DNA of 64,000 bases. Origin: Flavitalea plasmicola (lineage in GTDB: Bacteria; Bacteroidota; Bacteroidia; Chitinophagales; Chitinophagaceae). Both the position numbers and the translations under genes were made by a program. Position 1 is the first letter of the stretch; each line of letters starts with the position of its first letter. Under the pieces are notes generated by a model that saw only the letters and a program-made list of their open reading frames with translations, ran no database searches and was not told the origin of the DNA. Positions 57,050-64,000 of this stretch are shown here, piece after piece. The stretch spans positions 124,001 to 188,000 of the forward strand of contig NZ_JAUOTO010000006.1 in the NCBI RefSeq assembly GCF_030546645.1. Reading direction: 5' to 3'.

Positions 57050-59506
57050 CTATTTCTTCTTCAGGTGACCCTTCAGCGCTTTTTTAAACGGATCCCAGTT
57101 GATCTTTATCTTCCCGTCATCCCCTCTCCGCACCCGTAGCCGCAGGCTGAGACCCGCCTTGCCGTCATTGCCCTTACTGTCCGGCGGTACATCGGGATCG
57201 CGGTCTTTCTTTAGATTACTCACCGGCACCTGCAAACTCAGATCAGGCCCCCCTTTCAGATCGTAGGTTCCTTCCACAAACAGCGAAAAAGCCGTGGACT
57301 GGATCTCCATCCGGTGGATCGTAAGCGTCGACGTATCAAGCTCCAACTGGTTCTTTAGCTCGGCAAAACGCACCTGCGAAAAGTCTCTTTTTTTCAACAC
57401 GGTCTCATGGATCTTCTGCATGGGCTCGAAATCGATCAGCTCGCCGCCTTTCAGGCTGAAGCTGACCGTCCCCTTCATACTGTTTTTTATCAACCTTGCC
57501 TTGTCAGTCAGCAAGCCCGACATTTCCACATCCGCCGTCAAACTCCCTTTCAGGTTCTTATTGGTAATAGCCTCCTGCCCGAAATCCGAAAATTCGGCGA
57601 ATAGCCGGTGCACATCCACCTGCTCGATATGACTGCGGAAGAACAGGGGATTGCCTCCGCCTCCCGGACGTCGCCTGAACGTCCCGCTAAGGGAGAGCGA
57701 ACCGTCTTCCTGCGCCAGCTGCATGCTCTTTAATTGTACTTCGTTATCCTGGAACAAAAGCTCCGCCCTGGCCCTCGCCCCGGTGAAATGCTGGTACCGC
57801 AGCTCTGCAGCCTCGATCTGCAGACGGATCACTCCATCCCGCAGCAATTGATCCAACCTGGAAGCCGGCTCTCCCAACGGATGCCCGGAAGTTTTGCGGG
57901 AAGGGCTTTCCACCACCGGCTTCCCCAATACGGCGGTCAGGTCTTCCAGGTCCAGCTTCGGAGAGCTCAGCGTAAAATCCATGGATACATTGGTGGGGCG
58001 CTGATCCACCATCGGGGCGATATTCCGGACGATCCCTTTCAACCCGATCTTGCTGCTGCCGGTGCGGGCCTGCAGCCGGTCGAACAGCAGGTCCTGGTCC
58101 CTCAGCCGGATCTTTCCAACGCCTTCCGTCAGCTGAAAGTTATAGGGTAGATAGGTCACGGCGGCAGAGTCGACATCGATTTCACCAAACAGCGATACAC
58201 GCGCGCTGTCATTCTCTTTCAGCGGACCGGTATAATGAACATTCATCCGGCAGCTGCCTTTCCGGAATTCGATCGTACGGCTGCCCGCCAGGTCATTCAG
58301 CCTGGTCAGCGCAAATGCAGTATGCAGATCGCAATCCATCATGGGATGTTTCAGGTCCGTGACGGTAGCCGTGTCGCAATGCAGGGGAATATCCAGGAAA
58401 GTACCCGTGAAAGCGGTCAGCTGCACTGCGGAATTCTCGTCCCGCCTTTTTTCGTGATGGACCCATTCATTGGTGAAGCTGGCCAAGACAGTGACATCAT
58501 TGAATCTTCCAGCCGGCGTCAATACGCCGGCATGCTGTACGCTCATGTGGATCTTCATCAATGGCGTAGGATCATCCGCCGATCCGGCATCCAGGTCAGC
58601 CTCGACAGAGACAGGCTTGTCCACTTCGTACAGGTCCAGCTTTTGCTGAATGATCGGCGTCAGCAGGGCAGTGGCTTTCCGGTAGGGGATATTCGATGTT
58701 TGAATATGCAGGAGGAAAGGATCAGGCTTAACGTCCGGGAAAAACCGGCCCGTCAGCAAAAAGGGATGGCCGTCTATCTGGACCTTGATCTTGTTGAACT
58801 GAATGATTTTGCTCGCTGTGTTGAACTGCAGGGTAAAATGGCCGGCCAGGGTCTTATCCTTCAGGAAACTCCCTTTTTCCGTGTTGAAGGCAAAGCTTTT
58901 CACCCGCGCATCGACATGGGTATTCAGCGACCAGGCCCGGCCTTTTTGGGCGATAGCGCATTCCAATCGGTGAAATGCAAGATCGAATAATTTGTGGCGA
59001 TCCTGTTTTTCCATGACCAGCCTTGTTTCCAGCAGGGAAAAGTCGGGCGGCCGCACATCGGCATCCTTCCCGCCTTCCTGCCGGCGGCCCTGCAGCGCCG
59101 AAGTATTGCTATAGCCCGTGGAATCGGTAAAGATGTAAATGGTCCCCCGTTCGATATACACCGTGCCCAGGCGGGCCGCCCCGGAGAAAAGGCTTCGGAC
59201 AATGGCGACATGAAGGTAGATGTCCTCCGCATTCAGCAGGTCGTGATGATGCTGCTGCCAGAGACTGTCACGCAGCGTGACCTTGGAGAGGTGCAGGGTA
59301 ATATTGGGAAAATGATGAAAAAAAGATATTTCCATATCACCAATGGAAGCGTCTCCTCCCATCCGGTTCCTCAGTTCAGTACGGGCGCTTTCAATGATCG
59401 TTTGCTTGCGCACGGTGACATAAAGGGCCAGCCCCAACCACGCAAGAACAAGCAGGCAGCCTAAGCTGCCTGCTATCCATAAAAAGTATCGTAATATTTT
59501 AGCCAA
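57050..59506 (-). CDS. AsmA family protein
   Basis: An 818-residue inner-membrane-anchored protein of the AsmA/TamB-like superfamily, thought to bridge the periplasm and move or position lipids. One N-terminal helix (about 5-30, ILRYFLWIAGSLGCLLVLAWLGLALYV) is followed by the AsmA signature VRKQTIIESARTELRNRMGGDASIGDMEISFFHHFPNITLHLSKVTL. The rest is beta-rich repeats ending in the typical GTYDLKGGPDLSLQVPVSNL. The C-terminus is Lys-rich (FKKALKGHLKKK). It is preceded by the M28 peptidase gene 9 bases away and followed by uvrB, so all may share one transcript without functional connection. Confidence 0.86.
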   Translation of the reverse strand: MAKILRYFLWIAGSLGCLLVLAWLGLALYVTVRKQTIIESARTELRNRMGGDASIGDMEISFFHHFPNITLHLSKVTLRDSLWQQHHHDLLNAEDIYLHVAIVRSLFSGAARLGTVYIERGTIYIFTDSTGYSNTSALQGRRQEGGKDADVRPPDFSLLETRLVMEKQDRHKLFDLAFHRLECAIAQKGRAWSLNTHVDARVKSFAFNTEKGSFLKDKTLAGHFTLQFNTASKIIQFNKIKVQIDGHPFLLTGRFFPDVKPDPFLLHIQTSNIPYRKATALLTPIIQQKLDLYEVDKPVSVEADLDAGSADDPTPLMKIHMSVQHAGVLTPAGRFNDVTVLASFTNEWVHHEKRRDENSAVQLTAFTGTFLDIPLHCDTATVTDLKHPMMDCDLHTAFALTRLNDLAGSRTIEFRKGSCRMNVHYTGPLKENDSARVSLFGEIDVDSAAVTYLPYNFQLTEGVGKIRLRDQDLLFDRLQARTGSSKIGLKGIVRNIAPMVDQRPTNVSMDFTLSSPKLDLEDLTAVLGKPVVESPSRKTSGHPLGEPASRLDQLLRDGVIRLQIEAAELRYQHFTGARARAELLFQDNEVQLKSMQLAQEDGSLSLSGTFRRRPGGGGNPLFFRSHIEQVDVHRLFAEFSDFGQEAITNKNLKGSLTADVEMSGLLTDKARLIKNSMKGTVSFSLKGGELIDFEPMQKIHETVLKKRDFSQVRFAELKNQLELDTSTLTIHRMEIQSTAFSLFVEGTYDLKGGPDLSLQVPVSNLKKDRDPDVPPDSKGNDGKAGLSLRLRVRRGDDGKIKINWDPFKKALKGHLKKK

Positions 59507-59515
59507 ATTTCATGT

Positions 59516-61750
59516 TCAAAACCGGATCCCATTCAGGTAATCCGTGAAATGCTGCAGCACGGATGCCGCAACCCCAATTTGCTCCTGCGCCTCTTTCCAG
59601 TTCCGTTGCTCGATCGCCTCCCGTATCCCCGGCAGGGTCTTTACGCCATAGCCGGTGTAAAATCCGGGCGCATAGATCGCATGCCGGTACCAGTCACGGC
59701 GGGGGAGTCCTTTATCGGAAAGCAATTGTTGTTCCGCCTTATAAAGTGCCTGATTTACAGCATCTGACACATTTGCCGCCAGATTCGTAAGATTCCGTTT
59801 CCCCAATGTGTCCGCCAGTTGATCCGTAGCCTTCTCCAGGTTTCGCAGTGCATTTTGCAGGGGCGAGAAATCCAGGTAGGGTACTTCTTCCTTTACAGGG
59901 GGAGGCAGCAGGGTGACAGTCGGGTCCCCCGCATAGGAATAATGATGTTCCCTGATCAGTTGATTGGACAAGGCCGTGCTTTCCCGCATCTGGTCCAGCA
60001 AGCCCGACAGCTCCGTCGCATAGCCACTCACCGTCTTATACAGGCTACGGAAGTCGAAGGGGAGGAGGGAAGCATCCGCCATGCGAAGGCTGGTGCGGCC
60101 CGCGGCTTTGGCAAGGGCTACCCCATATTGAAAGCCCGGGTCCTTAAATCGCCGGTAATCATCGTAAGAGTCATAGATGGAATGGTATTCCCCGCCCGGA
60201 TCTTCCCCGCCGAAAGCCAGGTTAAAGCTGGGAATGCCCGTATGCTGGAGGAAAGGGGAGAAGTCCGAGCCGGAACCCAGGGCGCCGATGGAAAAGGTCT
60301 TCTTGGAAAAGAGGTCTTTCTTAAGGCGGTTGCCGCCTGCCGCGTTCACCAGTTCCCGCGAGTGCATACGATCGCCGATGCTGATCCCGGTTTCAGGGTC
60401 CGTAACGTCCCTGGCGACCTCATTCATGAATGGTTCCAGCGCATGCGAGCCTTCCGCCCCGAAGAAACCCCTGCCGCTGCCATCCGTGTTGATATAGACC
60501 ACCGCCTTCTGGCGTAGCTCGTCCGCATGGTACTCCACCCATTCGGTGGAACCCAGCAATCCCGGCTCTTCCCCGTCCCAGGCGCAATAGATCATCGTAC
60601 GTTTGGGTTTCCAGCCTGTTTTCACCAGTTCGCTGACGCCGCGCGCTTCCTCCAGCATGGCAGACATCCCGCTGAGCGGGTCGCCGGCGCCATTTACCCA
60701 GCCGTCATGGTGATTGCCCCGGATCACCCACTCGTCCGGCCATTGCGAACCCGGAAGCCGGGCGATGACATTGTTGATAGGCTTGATATCCCAGTTGAAG
60801 GCCAGCTTGAGATGGACGGTAGCCTTGCCGGGCCCCACATGGTAGGTGAAGGGAAGGGCGCCTCTCCAGGATTCCGGCGCCACCGGCCCCTCCAATGCTT
60901 TCAGCAGCGGGGCCGCGTCATGGTAGCTGATAGGCAGCACCGGGATCTTCAGGATCGTAGCGACATCCTTCCGGTCCAGCCGTTTGGCATCTTTAGTGGC
61001 GCCGATGCCGGGCGTCAGCGGATCGCCGGGATAAACGGGCATGTCCATGACAGACCCCCGCTGTACCCCATATTCGTTCTTAAAAGCCCCTTTGGGATAT
61101 ACGTCACCTTCATAATAGCCATCATCCTTCGGGTCGGAATAGATCAGGCAGCCGATCGCGCCATGTTCCTGCGCCACTTTCGGCTTGATACCCCGCCAGG
61201 AATGACCGTACTTGGCGATGACGATCTTCCCTTTCACAGAAATGCCCAGCCTTTCGAGGAGGTCATAATCCTCCGGAATGCCATAGTTGACAAACACCAG
61301 CTGGCCCGTAACGTCCCCGTCCGGCGACCAGCAGTTGTAGGTGGGCAGCTGCTCACGGGACTGCCCCGAGGTCGCATCCTCCTTCAGGGCCAATTCAGCC
61401 AGCACGGCCTTGTAGGAGGTGGGTCCTGTCATTTCCAGCAGCCGTTCCTTAGGCGTAGGGAACAAGACATAGAAAGTCTCCACCTGGACGTCATAGCCCC
61501 AGCCCTTGAATTTGCCGTAGATGAAGTCGGCGACAGCCTTGCCCGCCGGCGACCCCACATGATGCGGGTGAGCGGACATGACCTTCATAAAGCTGTCCAC
61601 ATTGGAGGCCTTCAGGTAGCCGTCGAACTGCTCTTCCTTTGCGAATTCCTCTTTTGCGGCTGATTCACTAAAACCCGCGAGCGGCTTGGTCTGCGACCAT
61701 GTCAGGGATGCCAGCAGCAGAGTGCCGGCAGTCAAAACGTATTTTCTCAT
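59516..61750 (-). CDS. M28 family zinc peptidase (glutamate carboxypeptidase II-like)
   Basis: A 744-residue exported zinc carboxypeptidase resembling glutamate carboxypeptidase II/PSMA. The signal peptide MRKYVLTAGTLLLASLTWSQ is followed by a protease-associated domain (about 130-260, KGKIVIAKYGHSWRGIKPKVAQEHGAIG) and the M28B catalytic part. Its zinc ligands are visible in GNHHDGWVNGAGDPLSG (His, Asp), WDGEEPGLLGS (Glu pair), NTDGSGRG (Asp) and GEYHSIYDSYDDY (His). A transferrin-receptor-type dimerisation domain ends it. It is likely periplasmic or surface-exposed and trims acidic or oligopeptides. It overlaps no neighbours; the AsmA-like gene follows 9 bases downstream. Confidence 0.92.
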   Translation of the reverse strand: MRKYVLTAGTLLLASLTWSQTKPLAGFSESAAKEEFAKEEQFDGYLKASNVDSFMKVMSAHPHHVGSPAGKAVADFIYGKFKGWGYDVQVETFYVLFPTPKERLLEMTGPTSYKAVLAELALKEDATSGQSREQLPTYNCWSPDGDVTGQLVFVNYGIPEDYDLLERLGISVKGKIVIAKYGHSWRGIKPKVAQEHGAIGCLIYSDPKDDGYYEGDVYPKGAFKNEYGVQRGSVMDMPVYPGDPLTPGIGATKDAKRLDRKDVATILKIPVLPISYHDAAPLLKALEGPVAPESWRGALPFTYHVGPGKATVHLKLAFNWDIKPINNVIARLPGSQWPDEWVIRGNHHDGWVNGAGDPLSGMSAMLEEARGVSELVKTGWKPKRTMIYCAWDGEEPGLLGSTEWVEYHADELRQKAVVYINTDGSGRGFFGAEGSHALEPFMNEVARDVTDPETGISIGDRMHSRELVNAAGGNRLKKDLFSKKTFSIGALGSGSDFSPFLQHTGIPSFNLAFGGEDPGGEYHSIYDSYDDYRRFKDPGFQYGVALAKAAGRTSLRMADASLLPFDFRSLYKTVSGYATELSGLLDQMRESTALSNQLIREHHYSYAGDPTVTLLPPPVKEEVPYLDFSPLQNALRNLEKATDQLADTLGKRNLTNLAANVSDAVNQALYKAEQQLLSDKGLPRRDWYRHAIYAPGFYTGYGVKTLPGIREAIEQRNWKEAQEQIGVAASVLQHFTDYLNGIRF

Positions 61751-61772
61751 GTTAATTGGTTTGCGATATTGT

Positions 61773-62237
61773 TTAAGGCCGGTTCACTTGTCTTTTAAGA
61801 TATTGACTATAGTCCGGTAGAATAATTTCGTAATCCTCGACCATCAGCGGAGAGGTCAGCAGAAAATCGGCCGTAGCACGGTCACTGGCAATGGGTATAT
61901 TCCACACCACGCCAAGACGAAGCAAGGCCTTGATATCCGGATCATGCGGCTGGGCCTCCATAGGATCCCAGAAGAAGATCAGCACGTCGATCTTGCCTTC
62001 GGCAATGCTGGCCCCGATCTGCTGATCACCCCCTAACGGACCACTGAGGAATTTGCTGACAGACTGGCCCAAAGCCTTCTCCAGTAAGGTTCCTGTGGTG
62101 CCCGTCCCATACAGGCGATGCCGGGATAATGCCGTCTTGTTATACACGGCCCACTCGATCAGCTCCCCCTTTTTGTTGTCGTGTGCCACCAGGGCGATTC
62201 GTTTGAAACTGGCCATTTTCCGGAGTTTCGGTTCCAT
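61773..62237 (-). CDS. mgsA: Methylglyoxal synthase
   Basis: A 154-residue enzyme converting dihydroxyacetone phosphate to methylglyoxal plus phosphate, a glycolytic bypass active under phosphate limitation. Family motifs are ALVAHDNKKGELIEWA, LYGTGTTGTLLE, SGPLGGDQQIGASIAEGKIDVLIFFWDPMEAQPHDPDIKALLRLGVVWNIP and ATADFLLTSPL; the catalytic Asp lies in GGDQQ. The first ATG is used. It is preceded by a 185-base gap and its stop lies 22 bases before the M28 gene start, so they may be linked. Confidence 0.95.
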   Translation of the reverse strand: MEPKLRKMASFKRIALVAHDNKKGELIEWAVYNKTALSRHRLYGTGTTGTLLEKALGQSVSKFLSGPLGGDQQIGASIAEGKIDVLIFFWDPMEAQPHDPDIKALLRLGVVWNIPIASDRATADFLLTSPLMVEDYEIILPDYSQYLKRQVNRP

Positions 62238-62422
62238 TGCGCGTTAGTTTAAGTTCTGGCAAAGTAATCCCGTTTTAAGAAGATTATAACAAGTATAGAG
62301 AAATTTTAAACGAAACCCAGCGTTTTTTACAACGACCGCTGCGTTGCGCGATCGAACGCAAACATTCCCGGCATGGAATTTGTTAGTTGCATGCTCCTTG
62401 ATGAAGTTACTAACCCATAGGC

Positions 62423-63067
62423 ATGAAGAAGATTTTTTGGTTCACCGTTGTTGCTTTTTGCTGTTGCATCACCGTTAGGTCGCAACAGCCAGCTGCACCT
62501 ATGGACCCTTCGGACAGCAGCATCAAAAAGATAACGGTCGAGAGTAACGGTAAGGTCTTCACAAATTTCACCGCCACCATCCGTGATATTAATAAAGTAT
62601 GGCTGCAATGGGAAGTCGACAGTGCAGCGGACGGCGATTATTTTATTGTCGAACGCGCAACAGACGGACAGCATTTCGAGACCATCGGTGCATTGAGAAA
62701 GACAGGGAACAACAATCACTATGAGCTGACAGATATGGCGCCGCCCAACGGCACCGACCATTACCGGGTCAGGTACACCGGTCAGAGTGAAACCCAGTAT
62801 TACACAAAAGCAGTCCAGCTAAGTCTTTCCGGGGATGTAACTTTCAAGTTTTACCCTAATCCAGTGGACAAGTTATTCATCATCCGAACGGAACATTCCG
62901 TGGATATTCAGGTCATGGATGCCGCTGGTTCCATTCGATTTACCCAACGGTTACAGCCTGGTATACAGGTAATTAACGCTTCTTCTCTGGAACGGGGAGT
63001 CTACATTTTGCGGGTTGCCGACAAAGAAAGCAACAGGGTCGTTTCCAATCAGCTGATAAAAAACTAA
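62423..63067 (+). CDS. Secreted protein with T9SS type A (Por) sorting domain
   Basis: A 214-residue secreted protein. A signal peptide (MKKIFWFTVVAFCCCITVRSQ) is followed by a fibronectin-type-III-like segment (VWLQWEVDSAADGDYFIVERATDGQHFETIGALRKTG, DHYRVRYTGQSETQYYTKAVQLS). The C-terminal sorting domain reads FKFYPNPVDKLFIIRTE, then GVYILRVADKES and the ending VVSNQLIKN, the hallmark of type IX secretion cargo. After secretion the domain is removed and the protein may be attached to the surface. It lies alone on the plus strand and is followed by a clear terminator. Confidence 0.88.
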   Translation: MKKIFWFTVVAFCCCITVRSQQPAAPMDPSDSSIKKITVESNGKVFTNFTATIRDINKVWLQWEVDSAADGDYFIVERATDGQHFETIGALRKTGNNNHYELTDMAPPNGTDHYRVRYTGQSETQYYTKAVQLSLSGDVTFKFYPNPVDKLFIIRTEHSVDIQVMDAAGSIRFTQRLQPGIQVINASSLERGVYILRVADKESNRVVSNQLIKN

Positions 63068-63165
63068 AAACAACTTAAAAAAGAATACCGGAAAATGGTA
63101 TTGCAGATTTGATTTGAATCCGCTACCTTTATCTCGGTTTTTCATAGGATATTGGATTTTAAAAC

Positions 63166-63200
63166 GGGGTTGAATTTCTATTCAGACCCCTTTGTTTTTT
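63166..63200 (+). terminator. Rho-independent terminator of the T9SS cargo gene
   Basis: GGGGT pairs with ACCCC, extended by GAAT / ATTC, around a short loop, and is followed directly by TTTGTTTTTT. It lies about 100 bases after the stop codon. Confidence 0.8.
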
Positions 63201-63240
63201 AAGGCACGTCCAGTGCCTTGAAAAAGCGCCCGAAGGGCGC
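63201..63240. repeat. REP-like double hairpin near recA
   Basis: AAGGCAC / GTGCCTT (loop GTCCA) is followed by GCGCCC-GAA-GGGCGC, both perfect stems. The second keeps the GAA loop of the family copies at 17906 and 36106, while the first stem is unrelated in sequence. Confidence 0.5.
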
Positions 63241-63347
63241 AATAGATTAGAGTCTAACCAATCCCATGCCGCAGGCAGTACTACTAAGCGCCTAAAAGAT
63301 CTTCCCCCCGACGCCAAGCCGCATTAAATAAAGCCAAACTCATAACA

Positions 63348-63383
63348 CATAAAAAAACTAAAGCCCCGATAAACATCGGGGCC
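63348..63383 (-). terminator. Rho-independent terminator of recA
   Basis: GCCCCGAT / ATCGGGGC with an AAAC loop in plus-strand notation (63364-63383). On the minus strand it is followed by TTTAGTTTTTTT. It lies about 40 bases after the recA stop codon. Confidence 0.85.
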
Positions 63384-63424
63384 GGTACTTACTAACCCAA
63401 TTAAAATCTTTATACTAACATTAA

Positions 63425-64000
63425 TTATGCACTCTGCATCTCCTTCACCTTCTCACGGATCTTGTTCTCAATCTCTGTAGCCAGTTCAGGATTATCATGC
63501 AACAGCTGTTTCACCGTATCCCTTCCCTGTCCTAGCTTGTCCGTACCATAGCTGAACCAACTGCCGCTTTTCTGCACAATGCCAAGCTCCACACCCATGT
63601 CGACGATCTCTCCCATCTTTGAAATGCCTTCTCCAAAAACAATATCGAACTCAGCCGAACGGAAAGGAGGGGCGACCTTGTTCTTTACAACTTTTACTTT
63701 CACCCGGTTGCCCACCGCTTCCTCACCATCCTTGATCTGCGCCATCCGACGGATATCCAGTCTTACGGAAGCATAGAACTTCAGCGCATTACCACCGGTG
63801 GTCGTTTCGGGATTGCCAAACATGACCCCGATCTTTTCACGGAGCTGGTTGATGAAGATACAAATGGTGTTGGTCTTGCTGATGGTAGCCGTCAGCTTAC
63901 GAAGGGCCTGCGACATCAGACGGGCCTGAAGACCCATTTTGCTATCGCCCATTTCGCCTTCCAGCTCGCCTTTCGGCACAAGGGCCGCCACAGAGTCGAT
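63425..64000 (-). CDS. recA: Recombinase RecA (C-terminal part, truncated by window edge)
   Basis: The last 191 or so residues of RecA, continuing beyond base 64000. The visible part starts at [36 protein letters not shown], covers the L1/L2 DNA-binding loop region ([37 protein letters not shown]) and ends in VKEMQSA. Residues around [13 protein letters not shown] and [11 protein letters not shown] match the family. The C-terminus lacks the long acidic tail of E. coli RecA, as is common in this phylum. The Walker A region lies outside the window. It acts in homologous recombination and SOS induction, and RecX is encoded elsewhere in the window (19300-19779). Confidence 0.97.
   Translation of the reverse strand: MDSVAALVPKGELEGEMGDSKMGLQARLMSQALRKLTATISKTNTICIFINQLREKIGVMFGNPETTTGGNALKFYASVRLDIRRMAQIKDGEEAVGNRVKVKVVKNKVAPPFRSAEFDIVFGEGISKMGEIVDMGVELGIVQKSGSWFSYGTDKLGQGRDTVKQLLHDNPELATEIENKIREKVKEMQSA

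Larger units (their letters stand above)
63068..63424. other. Intergenic region between the T9SS cargo gene and recA
   Basis: No gene is seen in these 357 bases. From left to right it contains AT-rich sequence with a TACCTTTA box and no gene, the terminator of the cargo gene at 63166-63200, a double palindrome at 63201-63240, about 100 bases without recognisable structure, and the recA terminator at 63348-63383. Confidence 0.6.

Noticed and set aside
55632-57068. Plus-strand open frame of 478 codons opposite uvrB
   Set aside because: uvrB is a complete, conserved gene on the minus strand; the antisense frame has no recognisable motif.

Overview
The window reads as a chromosomal segment of a Bacteroidota bacterium, most likely of the Chitinophagaceae. 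The signs are a secreted protein with a type IX secretion (Por) C-terminal sorting domain, a giant beta-propeller/Y_Y_Y sensor kinase, DUF2480 and DUF5606 genes, SCO/Fur and FAS1 lipoprotein genes of Bacteroidota style, and repeated matches to the Bacteroidota -7 promoter box TAnnTTTG. Most genes are vertical housekeeping functions, densely packed. The G+C content looks moderate to high by eye, except for one AT-rich abortive-infection locus. Species cannot be named from sequence alone.

Layout. 0-5.3 kb: PpiD-like periplasmic foldase, DUF2480 protein and the cytochrome bd oxidase pair cydAB. 5.4-11 kb (minus): mgtE, a FAS1 lipoprotein, then a Kdo-related group (kdnB-type Kdo 8-oxidase, a ROK sugar kinase, kdsB). 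11-14.6 kb (plus): the circularly permuted ATP-grasp / alpha-E / transglutaminase triad. 14.6-15.7 kb (minus): an AT-rich Abi_2 (AbiD/F) HEPN gene preceded by what looks like its own small structured RNA with promoter and terminator. 15.8-19.2 kb (minus): sterol-desaturase-type hydroxylase, alpha/beta hydrolase, DUF2007, dnaN. 19.3-21.8 kb (plus): recX, omega-amidase, nagA. 21.8-30.6 kb (minus): signalling block of three sensor kinases, a single-domain response regulator and a redoxin without CxxC; one kinase carries an ethylene-receptor-like membrane domain. 30.8-34.2 kb (minus): S41 protease, thiL, suhB-like phosphatase. 34-39.8 kb: glycosyltransferase, a possible M50-like membrane protein, GH3-family enzyme, LysE exporter, small exported protein, mtgA. 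39.8-42.3 kb (minus): NadR-like kinase with pnuC (nicotinamide riboside salvage), nfu, merC. 42.3-43.4 kb (plus): sco and fur. 43.7-50.6 kb (minus): M3 peptidase, DUF5606 protein with histone-H1-like tail, DsbA-like protein, PAS kinase, large secreted repeat protein. 50.8-53.7 kb: polA. 53.9-55 kb (plus): a truncated BRO-N gene next to a Phd/VapC toxin-antitoxin pair. 55-62.2 kb (minus): uvrB, AsmA-like protein, M28 carboxypeptidase, mgsA. 62.4-64 kb: a T9SS cargo protein and the 3' part of recA running off the window.

Two families of dispersed intergenic repeats stand out. One is built of 7-bp units (AAGCTRC) in inverted arrangement around a conserved AT-rich spacer; at least seven copies abut gene 3' ends. 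The other is a compact double hairpin, often with the core CC-ACA-GG followed by GGCC-GAA-GGCC. Both sometimes enter coding sequence and supply protein termini.

The strongest leads are the Abi_2 gene with its upstream RNA (an RNA-linked defence or toxin-antitoxin system) and the kinase whose membrane domain keeps all seven ethylene/copper-site positions of plant ETR1. All assignments are from reading the sequence; no database search or folding program was run.
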